This document shows, piece by piece, positions 7,555 to 15,069 of a stretch of DNA of 39,180 nt. A program made the position numbers and the translations under genes. The notes beneath the pieces were generated by a model. It was not told the origin of the DNA. It saw only the letters and a list, made by a program, of their open reading frames with translations, and did no database searches. Position 1 is the first letter of the stretch; each line of letters starts with the position of its first letter. Source of the DNA: Magnetococcales bacterium (GTDB lineage: Bacteria; Pseudomonadota; Magnetococcia; Magnetococcales; Magnetaquicoccaceae); NCBI GenBank assembly GCA_015232245.1, contig JADGAB010000005.1:1-39180 (forward strand). Reading direction: 5' to 3'.

Positions 7555-9642
7555 CTACGCCACCCGGCGCAGCACCGCGCGGTTCATGGTCACGTCCACA
7601 GGCACGGCGGACGCCATGCGCAACCGCATGGTGCGCACGTTCAACGCCCCGGAGACCTCCACGTCCATGGTGATCTCAAACCCGTTGATCGGTTTGCCCA
7701 ACTCGATGATCGCCGACTCGTTGAAGGTCGCCGCCGTCGCCGCCACGCCGATGGAGGCATTGTGAGCGGCTACGACGCGGGTGACGTAGACATTGCCCGG
7801 ATGTGCCACCTCCCGCGCGTGAATGATCCACTCCGCCGCCAACTCCTGCTCCATGAGGATGGAGTCGGCGGTAACCTGGCTGGTGACGGCGGTGGCGCTG
7901 CTCTCGCGACTGACCAGGCCCAGACGGTCATCCAAAGCGCTGATGGCGGTTTCCAGGCTGGTGCCCTGGCCAACGATCTTGGTGGTCAGATAGGCCGGGG
8001 CCTCGTTCCCCACGCCCTTGCCGATGAAGGAGAGCAGGTAGCCGACCTCCCGGTCCAACTGGCTGATGCCGTCATTGAGGCTCGCACCCTGGGTGACGGC
8101 CACCGGATCGGCATAAAGCGGCATCTCCTCGCCGATGGCTTTGCCCATGAACGCCAGGGCATCCCCGGTCGCCGCGTCCAACTGGCCGATGGCGGTTTCC
8201 AGATTGGCGGCCTGGGTGACCACATCGGTGCTGGAGTAGGTCGGCAACTCCGAGCCATCGCCGGATTTGCCGATGAAGGTCTGGATGAAGCCGGACTCCA
8301 GGGTGCTGGACTGGCCCTGTTTCACCCACACGCCGTCGTCATTGAAGACGTAGACCGAGCCTTTCTCGAAGCCGTCGGCCACATAGACGGTATCGCCCAC
8401 ATGATTCTGCCGGGTCACTCCCTTGACCGTCCGCAGGGCAACCCGCTCGAAGCCCCAGGAGGCCGCGATACCTTGGGTGCCCGTCTCGTTGCACTCTTCC
8501 GTGATCAGAACGTCATCGGCGTCGGATTGGGCAGGATCCGAGTCAAACGCCAGCAAGGGGCCGGAATAGGCCTGGCCGTAGAACGTGCTGAACGTGGGTG
8601 CGCTCACGGCATTGATCACATCACCAACGGTCGCGGTAATGGCGGTGCCGTTGTTGGCCAAGTGGATGGTGAAGGTCTTGGCCACTTCGTCCACGACCAG
8701 GGAGGTGGTGCCCACCCCGTCCATGGCATTCGTGGTGGTCACGATGGAGAAATCATTCCAACGGCCCACGTCCGAGGAAAAGAAGTGCATCAGTCCCTGG
8801 CCCAGCGTACCCAGGGTCCATTCCGTGACGTCCGCAGAGCCGCTGCCATCGGAGCCGCCCGTGAAGGAGATCAACGCCATGGGAGGCATCGGGGTGGTGG
8901 TGTCGATCCCGGAAGAGATCTCCTCGGCGGTGAAATTGGGACAGGTGAAATAGACAATGTTGTTGGTGTCGGTCGCCTCGACGGCCCGGATTACCTCGAT
9001 CATCTTCGCCGTGGAGGCACCGGCGGTGTTTTTCAGATTCACCGCGATGGCGTTGCTGGTGATGGTGCAGGTGGTCTCGGTGGCGTCGGTCGGATTGTTG
9101 GTGGTGGCCACGAAGGTCAGGGCGTTGCCCGCCGTGGTCTCAGCCGTGGTCGGGAGGGACGAGCGCAAGGTATAGACATGACTGCCGGGAGGATTGGCAC
9201 CCTCCGGGTCCATGCGCACACTGGCCTGCGGATAGAAGCCGGTCTCGAAAATGCCCGGAGGAGCGCCGACGGTGTGGGTGTACAAGACCCGCTTCACCGC
9301 GTTGCCGGGCAGTTGCACACCGCCGACAATGCCTTTCTCGTTCATCCAGCTTCGCGCCGCGTTCAGGCTGAGGCTGCGGGTTTCCACGGCATCCACCGGT
9401 TGCAGCCACGTCGGGGCGATCCCGATCAGATCCATGGAGGTGGTCAGCGCGGCCCACTTGTCGGGACCGGCCCCGATGGTGGTCTTGCGATACCACTGGC
9501 CGGAGTCCTGGGCGATGCCCAGAGAACCCACGGACAGACTGTCCGCCATGAAACCGGACGGAGCGGACGGGAACACCTGGAATTGCACCTTGCCATCCAG
9601 ATCCAACCCACCCTTGATGCGAAACGGAGCGACAGTACCCAT
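7555..9642 (-). CDS. Large phage structural protein with three internal repeats (695 aa)
   Basis: A 695-residue protein starting MGTVAPFRIKGGLDLDGKVQF, with GGGAGA upstream of the ATG at 9642; the 20 residues encoded further upstream were left out for this reason. It is mostly beta and rich in Thr, Ser and Ala. Three tandem repeats of about 41 residues lie around residues 470-590, each with a FIGKxxGxExPxYxxxxxVxQxxxLxxxIxxLD pattern; these may form a trimeric coiled or spike segment. A probable jelly-roll-like C-terminus follows (IIELGKPINGFEITMDVEVSG). It lies between the BppU-like gene and the fibre gene and ends at a strong terminator. It is likely a virion spike or tail-adsorption component; no precise family is recognised. 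Confidence 0.6.
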   Translation of the reverse strand: MGTVAPFRIKGGLDLDGKVQFQVFPSAPSGFMADSLSVGSLGIAQDSGQWYRKTTIGAGPDKWAALTTSMDLIGIAPTWLQPVDAVETRSLSLNAARSWMNEKGIVGGVQLPGNAVKRVLYTHTVGAPPGIFETGFYPQASVRMDPEGANPPGSHVYTLRSSLPTTAETTAGNALTFVATTNNPTDATETTCTITSNAIAVNLKNTAGASTAKMIEVIRAVEATDTNNIVYFTCPNFTAEEISSGIDTTTPMPPMALISFTGGSDGSGSADVTEWTLGTLGQGLMHFFSSDVGRWNDFSIVTTTNAMDGVGTTSLVVDEVAKTFTIHLANNGTAITATVGDVINAVSAPTFSTFYGQAYSGPLLAFDSDPAQSDADDVLITEECNETGTQGIAASWGFERVALRTVKGVTRQNHVGDTVYVADGFEKGSVYVFNDDGVWVKQGQSSTLESGFIQTFIGKSGDGSELPTYSSTDVVTQAANLETAIGQLDAATGDALAFMGKAIGEEMPLYADPVAVTQGASLNDGISQLDREVGYLLSFIGKGVGNEAPAYLTTKIVGQGTSLETAISALDDRLGLVSRESSATAVTSQVTADSILMEQELAAEWIIHAREVAHPGNVYVTRVVAAHNASIGVAATAATFNESAIIELGKPINGFEITMDVEVSGALNVRTMRLRMASAVPVDVTMNRAVLRRVA

Positions 9643-9698
9643 GATTCTTTTCTCCCATATGTTGTTGACTACGATTGGCAAAATGCCGAACTGCGACT

Positions 9699-10184
9699 TC
9701 AAGCAAAAACGCCTACTTGCATGATGATCACGTCCAGCAATCCGTCATAAAACGACGTGAACACCATTTGCACTTCATCACCGGCCACCACGAAATCGAT
9801 CTCGTAGGCGACGATGTCCGCATCCCCGGTGACCGCGTATTCCGTAAACTCGATGATTCCACCTTTCGTGAACGCATTGAGTTCGCTGCTGACACCCAGA
9901 CCGTTGGTGGCGTCTGAGACTGTCAGCAGCCACTTGGCTGCCAGGCACTTCCCCGGCATGGCCAGCCGCGCCACAACCGTCGGGACGCCTTGGGCAATGC
10001 CGTTCACATGCGCAGGCGTCCGGCCATCCGAGAAAACGGCTGGCACCACAAAGGTCATGATTTCGTTTCTGACGACGACATGGACGGGTTGCGCGCCGAC
10101 CGTGACATAAATCCTGTTCTCGTTGATCGTGGCGAGTATCGGTTGTTGACCGACGGTGACGTTGATGCGTTTCTGGTCGGCCAT
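9699..10184 (-). CDS. Phage structural-region protein (161 aa), unknown function
   Basis: A 161-residue protein starts MADQKRINVTVGQQPILATI. The N-terminus has two copies of a short beta motif (INVTVGQQPILATIN and IYVTVGAQPVHVVV). The C-terminal half (LLTVSDATNGLGVSSELNAFTKGGIIEFTEY) looks like a beta-sandwich. A GTG three codons upstream overlaps the previous stop (GTGA), but the ATG at 10184 has GGTGA at suitable distance and was preferred. It lies between the BppU-like gene and the large structural gene, so a baseplate or spike accessory role is likely but unproven. Confidence 0.55.
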   Translation of the reverse strand: MADQKRINVTVGQQPILATINENRIYVTVGAQPVHVVVRNEIMTFVVPAVFSDGRTPAHVNGIAQGVPTVVARLAMPGKCLAAKWLLTVSDATNGLGVSSELNAFTKGGIIEFTEYAVTGDADIVAYEIDFVVAGDEVQMVFTSFYDGLLDVIIMQVGVFA

Positions 10185-10189
10185 GACGA

Positions 10190-10561
10190 TCACCAGGCGC
10201 TGCGAGTGATGTCTTCCAGGACGCTGATGCGCCCGCTGGTCAGGGTGTACACCACCGGGGGCGTTTCAGTGATTACCCTTTGGATGTCATAGACGTACAA
10301 CCCTGGGTCGAATGCCCCTGTCTCGACAGAGGTCAATGTGATGATCCCGATCCCGGCCACGGATTGCGCCCCGGATGGGCAAACGAGCCGTTTCTGGATC
10401 ACGGCCTCGCCGTCCAGGTCTTTTGCAGCCCTCTTCATGGTGAACCACAGCACATGGTCTGTGATATCCACCGGCTCTCCAGTTGCAGTGGTGAACACAA
10501 CGCTGAGAGGTTGGGTATCGCCCCGGTAAAACTGGAAATCCTGGGTGGTGATGCGCACCAT
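10190..10561 (-). CDS. BppU-N-like baseplate/tail protein (123 aa)
   Basis: A 123-residue protein starts MVRITTQDFQFYRGDTQPLSVVF and continues with the sequence for VDITDHVLWFTMKR and VYDIQRV. The pattern 'xFxRGDtxPLxxxx...G.PVDIT...vxFTMK' and a C-terminal strand 'YTLTSGRISVLEDIT' is that of the immunoglobulin-like N-terminal domain of phage upper baseplate proteins (BppU_N). Here the domain stands alone. It may seat receptor-binding parts on the tail tip. It follows a terminator, so it is probably the first gene of its own transcript or is read through from the head genes. Confidence 0.6.
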   Translation of the reverse strand: MVRITTQDFQFYRGDTQPLSVVFTTATGEPVDITDHVLWFTMKRAAKDLDGEAVIQKRLVCPSGAQSVAGIGIITLTSVETGAFDPGLYVYDIQRVITETPPVVYTLTSGRISVLEDITRSAW

Positions 10562-10576
10562 GGGCCGCCCCGAAAA

Positions 10577-10599
10577 CAAAAAACGCGCACATGGCGCGT
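10577..10599 (-). terminator. Intrinsic terminator at the end of the head gene block
   Basis: On the minus strand ACGCGC pairs with GCGCGT (10583-10588 with 10594-10599) around a 5-base loop, followed by TTTTTTGTTTT. It lies 32 bases past the stop of the FII-like gene and separates the head genes from the tail-tip genes. Confidence 0.82.
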
Positions 10600-10630
10600 T
10601 GTGAATGAGCTTTGGTGGTTATATGACGTT

Positions 10631-10987
10631 CTAAGGAGCGAGCGGGTCGTATACCTGGTTGAGAACCAACACGGCCAGCCCCTTGCCGTCTGGCTGAACG
10701 TCCAGAATGCGATAGGTCAATCCGGCAACCGCCACATCGTCTCCGGCCATTGGATCAAAACCCAAGTCGGCGATTTTGATCTCAACCACCGAATGGAGGG
10801 TGACAGCCTCCATGCCGCCGCTGCCCCCAACCGACACGATTTCCCGCTTGCCATCGAAAATTCCCACCAGATCGATGGGGGTTCCGCCAAGCATTCGGGC
10901 CAATGCCGGGGTGTATGTCACCGGCACACCAAAGGTGGCAAAACAGGGCCGGTGAACCAGCGCGAGAAGATTGTCCCACCGACTCAC
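10631..10987 (-). CDS. Head-tail joining protein, lambda FII-like
   Basis: A 118-residue protein starting with GTG (SRWDNLL follows); the start overlaps the previous stop as GTGA at 10984-10987. Features are the early VPVTYTP, a central VEIKIADLGFDPMAGD, and a C-terminal YRILDVQPDGKGLAVLVL. Length (about 117) and pattern fit the FII-type attachment proteins that form the tail-docking surface under the head. Synteny supports this: portal, capsid and decoration genes lie just upstream. Confidence 0.75.
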   Translation of the reverse strand: MSRWDNLLALVHRPCFATFGVPVTYTPALARMLGGTPIDLVGIFDGKREIVSVGGSGGMEAVTLHSVVEIKIADLGFDPMAGDDVAVAGLTYRILDVQPDGKGLAVLVLNQVYDPLAP

Positions 10988-11313
10988 GCAGCCACTCCGT
11001 TCAAACGCACCCGGCTGGTGGCATCCCCAACGGCGGCGGCTAGCAGGGCGCAACCGATCAGGGTGTTGGTCCCCACGGTGGTGGTGACGTTTTTGGCGGT
11101 GTTGTCCCAGTAGAGTTTGGCCCCCTGGATGATGGCCACGGCAGCCTTGGGCAGGTCCACCACGCCTTCGGTGATCATCTCCATGGTGTCGCCCGACGCG
11201 GCATCGGAGACGGCCACACCGAACAGCGCTCCGACAAGCACGCATCCGCCACTGCTCACAGCGGCAGGCGCGACCACCGTGACGATGTCGCCAGGCTGGA
11301 TAAAATTTTTCAT
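10984..11313 (-). CDS. DUF2190 family capsid decoration/cement-like protein
   Basis: A 109-residue protein with an N-terminal MKNFIQPGDIVTVVAPAAV, followed by the sequence VGALFGVAVSDAASG and VAIIQGAKLYWDNTAKNVT. These are the hallmarks of DUF2190 proteins, which are encoded beside major capsid genes and act as head decoration or cement proteins (sometimes mis-annotated as recombinases). The ATG has AAAGGA upstream. The stop overlaps the GTG of the next gene. It lies 46 bases after the capsid gene. Confidence 0.82.
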   Translation of the reverse strand: MKNFIQPGDIVTVVAPAAVSSGGCVLVGALFGVAVSDAASGDTMEMITEGVVDLPKAAVAIIQGAKLYWDNTAKNVTTTVGTNTLIGCALLAAAVGDATSRVRLNGVAA

Positions 11314-11359
11314 CGTTCGATTCCTTTTAGAATTTTATGGGGACGAGTGTTGGGGAATG

Positions 11360-13399
11360 TTACGCCCCCGGATTTTTGTACATCCCACGCCAGTCGATGG
11401 CCTTGGCACCGAAGTCCAGGCGGGCCTTGATCTCCACCCCATCCACGTCATAGCCGATGCGGGTTTCGATGTAGACGCCGTTCTGGCCTTCCAGGTAGGC
11501 GTATTCGATGGTGTCGATCTGGCCGGGGTTGGCGGACATGTACCACGCCTTGTCGCCGTTGACGGCGGCGTCCAGACGGGGTTCGGCGATCACCGTCAGG
11601 GTGCGCAGGGACTGAGGCACCACATCGGAGGACTTGGCCGGAATCATGTTGACCGCCAGAAGCTGTTCGGCGGTCACCTCCAGGGCAGCCGGGACGATGA
11701 TGAAGGCAGGCCGCACGTTGAGGGTGGTCAGGCCGTCAATGCCGGTCTGAATGCCCATGGCCCTGCGGGCAGCACCCAACGTGGTGACGGAGATCACGGC
11801 ACCGGCTGCCGCCAGGTTCTTGTGGTTGGCGTGAAACAAGGGCGTGCCGTCGCCCATGTTCGGGTTGGCGGTGATCACACCCCACACCACGTCACTCTCC
11901 AGGTTTGCCGCCGAGACACCGAACAGTTGCGGGATGCGGGTGAAGGCGTTCAGGTCGTCGTTGACCAGCACCTGCCGGGAGATGGCGATGATCTTGCCAT
12001 AGGTCTCCACCCGGTAGGACTCCTTGCCTTCGCCCAACGGCCCCCGCTTGAATTCTCCGCTTTCGTTGACCTTCTCCAGGGCCGGTGCCTCGCCCAACTG
12101 CACGCGGGTCATGGCCTTGAAGTCGCTGGCGCTCACCTGACGGCAGAAGGGTTGGAAGGTGCGCGGGGCGGTGTCATAGGCATTGCGCAGGGTCTTGTTG
12201 GCGACGTTGGCCAGGATGTTCGGGAAATCCGAACCGGTCAGCAACGCGCGGGTGGCTACATCGTAGCGTGTCATCCCCTTGGTGGTGCGGCCACCGTCGG
12301 CTTCCAGAAAGGCGCGCGCCATTTCCACCAGGGTCATGCCGCGCCACTCGCGGGCGGCGTCGGAAAGTTTGTGCGCAGAGGGGTCGAAGCGGTGCAGCAG
12401 GGCATTTTCCAGCGCCGCGTTGCGGGTGGTTTTCTCATCCTGGCCGGTCATGACCACATGATTCTGGATCGCGCCGGAACCACTGGCGCGCCGGGCGGCC
12501 TCGTCGATCAGACTCCGGCGGGCATCGTCCAGGGTGACGCCACCTTGCACCAGTTTGTCGGCGAACGAGCGGTCCACTTTCAATTTCTCCTGGGCGTCGT
12601 AAATATCCGCAGACCGTTTTCGTTCCGCGATTACCGCGCTCCGGGCCATGGTTTCCGCCTCTTCCGGGGTGGTTTTTCTCGCCAATTGGACAGGATCGGT
12701 GGATTTTGCGGGGGTGGCGGATCTGGTCTCGGTGGTTTTTGCCGTTTCCTCCGGGGGTGGGGGTGACGCCTGACGGGTGGCGACATCGGCGACAGGGTCT
12801 GTCGCCGGTTCAACATGGGGTTTTACTTGATCAGGCATTTCAGCTCCTCTGATTTGGATCATTTGACATGGATGGGTGGCAGTCTCTTTCGAACGGAACC
12901 CCGCGCCGGGGTCGGCACCGATCGGCACGGCGGACAACTCCAAAGGCGTCCAATCCACCGCCCGCCAAAGCGGAACTTTTCCGGTTTCCTCGGTCACTTG
13001 GTATTTGCGCACGGTGTAGCCCACGGAGACATTGCGCAGGATTCCGTCCTGGACATCCTTGAAGATGGGGGCCACCTCCTCCCGACTGGAAAACCGCACC
13101 ACGGCGCGGCCAACCCCGCCATCGATCCAGGCCCTTTCCACCACGCCCAGGATGCCCTCCAGGGCCGAGGCGTTGTGGCTGTCCAAGAGCGGCGCCCCGC
13201 CATTGAGGCGGGACAGGTCCACATGGGCCGGGTCCATTGAGAGGGTTTCGTCATAGCTCTGGCCGGACATCCAATCCCGTCTTCGCACGACTGCACCGGT
13301 GGACCAGACCATCTCCACGGTGCGGGCATCGGCGTTCACGGATTCTGGAATAAAGCTCGCAGACCGAATCTGCATCGGCATCTCAACCATTTTTGGCAT
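11360..13399 (-). CDS. Prohead protease / scaffold / major capsid protein fusion
   Basis: A 679-residue fusion. Residues about 9-170 are an HK97-type prohead protease, with the likely catalytic His75 in LLDSHN and Ser125 in RNVSVGY. Residues about 180-310 are a Pro/Glu/Thr-rich then helical linker (PPPPEETAKTTETRS, EKLKVDRSFADKL) that probably acts as scaffold. Residues about 315-679 are a capsid subunit of the Mu gpT-like type (TRNAALENALLHR, PLFHANHKNL, ending with FGAKAIDWRGMYKNP). The ATG at 13399 has GGAG 7 bases upstream and overlaps the portal end by 17 bases. Several in-frame ATGs follow within 24 bases. The head shell must come from self-cleavage at the linker. Confidence 0.88.
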   Translation of the reverse strand: MPKMVEMPMQIRSASFIPESVNADARTVEMVWSTGAVVRRRDWMSGQSYDETLSMDPAHVDLSRLNGGAPLLDSHNASALEGILGVVERAWIDGGVGRAVVRFSSREEVAPIFKDVQDGILRNVSVGYTVRKYQVTEETGKVPLWRAVDWTPLELSAVPIGADPGAGFRSKETATHPCQMIQIRGAEMPDQVKPHVEPATDPVADVATRQASPPPPEETAKTTETRSATPAKSTDPVQLARKTTPEEAETMARSAVIAERKRSADIYDAQEKLKVDRSFADKLVQGGVTLDDARRSLIDEAARRASGSGAIQNHVVMTGQDEKTTRNAALENALLHRFDPSAHKLSDAAREWRGMTLVEMARAFLEADGGRTTKGMTRYDVATRALLTGSDFPNILANVANKTLRNAYDTAPRTFQPFCRQVSASDFKAMTRVQLGEAPALEKVNESGEFKRGPLGEGKESYRVETYGKIIAISRQVLVNDDLNAFTRIPQLFGVSAANLESDVVWGVITANPNMGDGTPLFHANHKNLAAAGAVISVTTLGAARRAMGIQTGIDGLTTLNVRPAFIIVPAALEVTAEQLLAVNMIPAKSSDVVPQSLRTLTVIAEPRLDAAVNGDKAWYMSANPGQIDTIEYAYLEGQNGVYIETRIGYDVDGVEIKARLDFGAKAIDWRGMYKNPGA

Positions 13400-14861
13400 T
13401 CGCGCTCTCCATCTGTTTGGGTTGGCCATTTTTGCTGGTCTGGCGGGCGTCGATGTCCGTGACGATCTTGAACAGATCCCAAATCTTGTACATCTCACTG
13501 AATTCGGCCATGACGACGTCCGGGTCGTATCCTTGGCGCGAGATGGCCGTCTGGGGCGACATCAGCCCGTTTCGCACCGACAGCACTTCCGCCATGATGT
13601 CCTTGACCGGATCGACCGACTCAAACCGGGGTGGTGTCCATTGCAATCGGATGGGCGTGTTGCCGAGCAATCCTGCGGCCTGGGCCGTGGCCAGGAATTG
13701 ATTCCACACCGGCTGGCAAATCTGGGGAATCAGCACATGCTTCTGGGTGGCGTCCACCCGGCGGCGGAACTCCAGCAGCCCGGCGCGAATGGAGGAGTAG
13801 TTGACCTTGGAGAGGTCGCCGGTCATCAGTTCGTAGGTCAGGCCCAGGCCCGCCGCCACGGCGTGATTGTGCAACTGGGCGTATTCGGCGTACCCGGAGG
13901 TCGAGGCCGGTTGGCCGAAACGGATGTCCTCACCGGGCTTGAGGTACTCCACCACCCCAGGCTCCAGCCCTTCAATCGTCCGGCCACTGGCATCCTTGTC
14001 GCCGCCGGTGTCCTCCGGGGCCTCCGCGCCGGTGACGAACGCGGTGAAGCAGGCCTCCATTTTCTTGCGCACCAACTCCGCCACGTCGTAATCGTCCAGG
14101 TCGCGCATTCTGAGCAGCGCCGGGGCGAACCAGGTGACGCCCCGGTTCTGGCCAGGGCGCAAACGGTCATACAGATGCAGCACGTCCGTGGCCGGGACGC
14201 GGATGCTTTTGGCCATGCTGCCCTGTCGCATGGAACCCGGATGGCGCGGGAAAATCCAATACGCCGTCCGACTGCCAAGGGCATTGAACTCGATGCCCTG
14301 CTGGATGAACCCACCTCCGGGCAGACCCCGGTCAGAGGTGCTGTCCAGGTGGTCACACTCCAGCACCCGCAATTGCAGCGGCACCCGCATGCCGAACGAG
14401 GAGGACCGACGCACAATCTGCAAAAGGCACTCGCCGCTCTCCACCATGCTGCGGGCCATGAGATACTGAATGCCATAGAAGGTCGTGCGACCGTCTGCGT
14501 CGCAGTTCTCGGCGAATGCGTCCCACAGATCGGTGATCTGGTCGTCCAGAGCCTGGGTTTCCGCTTTGGGGCGCGGCATGATGCCGGAGCCGATCATGCT
14601 GGAGGCGTGGGTCATCACCGCCTTGGCGGCATAGGGGTTGTTGCGCACCAGATCCCTGGCGCGGTCCCGCAGGCGGAAGGATGCCGTGGCGATTTCGGCA
14701 TTGGCGTCGGTGCCAGCGGTGGTCCAGCCACTGGTCATGCGCCCGGTTTTGGCACCGTCGTAGCCACGACGCAGGGCCTGCAAGGCATTCCTGGTCCGGG
14801 CATGACGCAGCGCCATCCCTGGCGCGATCCATCCCGCCAGGGTGTCAAGCCAATTGCCCAT
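13383..14861 (-). CDS. Phage portal protein, lambda gpB family
   Basis: A 492-residue portal, the dodecameric ring through which DNA enters the head. Typical features are an N-terminal LRDRARDLVRNNPYAAKAV, the SGECLLQIVRR and LQLRVLECDHLD segments, the ADVLHLYDRLRPGQNRGVTWFAP-type central region, and a C-terminal METMRQEW-like part replaced here by PRFESVDPVKDIMAE. The ATG at 14861 has GAGG 8 bases upstream. The gene follows the gpW-like gene and overlaps the capsid fusion gene. Length and order match lambda. Confidence 0.93.
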   Translation of the reverse strand: MGNWLDTLAGWIAPGMALRHARTRNALQALRRGYDGAKTGRMTSGWTTAGTDANAEIATASFRLRDRARDLVRNNPYAAKAVMTHASSMIGSGIMPRPKAETQALDDQITDLWDAFAENCDADGRTTFYGIQYLMARSMVESGECLLQIVRRSSSFGMRVPLQLRVLECDHLDSTSDRGLPGGGFIQQGIEFNALGSRTAYWIFPRHPGSMRQGSMAKSIRVPATDVLHLYDRLRPGQNRGVTWFAPALLRMRDLDDYDVAELVRKKMEACFTAFVTGAEAPEDTGGDKDASGRTIEGLEPGVVEYLKPGEDIRFGQPASTSGYAEYAQLHNHAVAAGLGLTYELMTGDLSKVNYSSIRAGLLEFRRRVDATQKHVLIPQICQPVWNQFLATAQAAGLLGNTPIRLQWTPPRFESVDPVKDIMAEVLSVRNGLMSPQTAISRQGYDPDVVMAEFSEMYKIWDLFKIVTDIDARQTSKNGQPKQMESANAKNG

Positions 14862-14865
14862 CGGT

Positions 14866-15069
14866 TTATCCTCTGGAGAATCCAAGCACTGTGCGATTGG
14901 GGCGGGTGGTGCCGGAACTCCCGGCGATGGCCTGCTCGATCACCCGGATACGGCGCAGCAAATCGGCCTCCGAGCCGTATTCGACAGTTTTACCTTCGTG
15001 GACGATGCGCAGGGCACCGGCGGCGTAGGCCTGCTTGAGTTCGTCCAGTTCCGCTTGTGTGAACGTCAT
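14866..15069 (-). CDS. gpW-like head completion protein
   Basis: A 67-residue protein beginning MTFTQAELDELKQAYAAGA, then the sequence VEYGSEADLLRRIRVIEQAIAG. The helix, short beta hairpin, helix layout and the length are those of lambda gpW (68 aa), which completes the head connector before tail attachment. The ATG overlaps the terminase stop (ATGA, 15066-15069) and has GGAGGGACGGAG upstream. It sits between terminase and portal, as in lambda. Confidence 0.85.
   Translation of the reverse strand: MTFTQAELDELKQAYAAGALRIVHEGKTVEYGSEADLLRRIRVIEQAIAGSSGTTRPNRTVLGFSRG

Noticed and set aside
7522-9750. A 742-codon plus-strand frame opposite the large structural gene, and similar long frames at 11117-12766, 13299-15038 and 29985-31622
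   Set aside because: All are antisense to well-supported genes, with composition typical of GC-skewed shadows and no ribosome sites or known domains.
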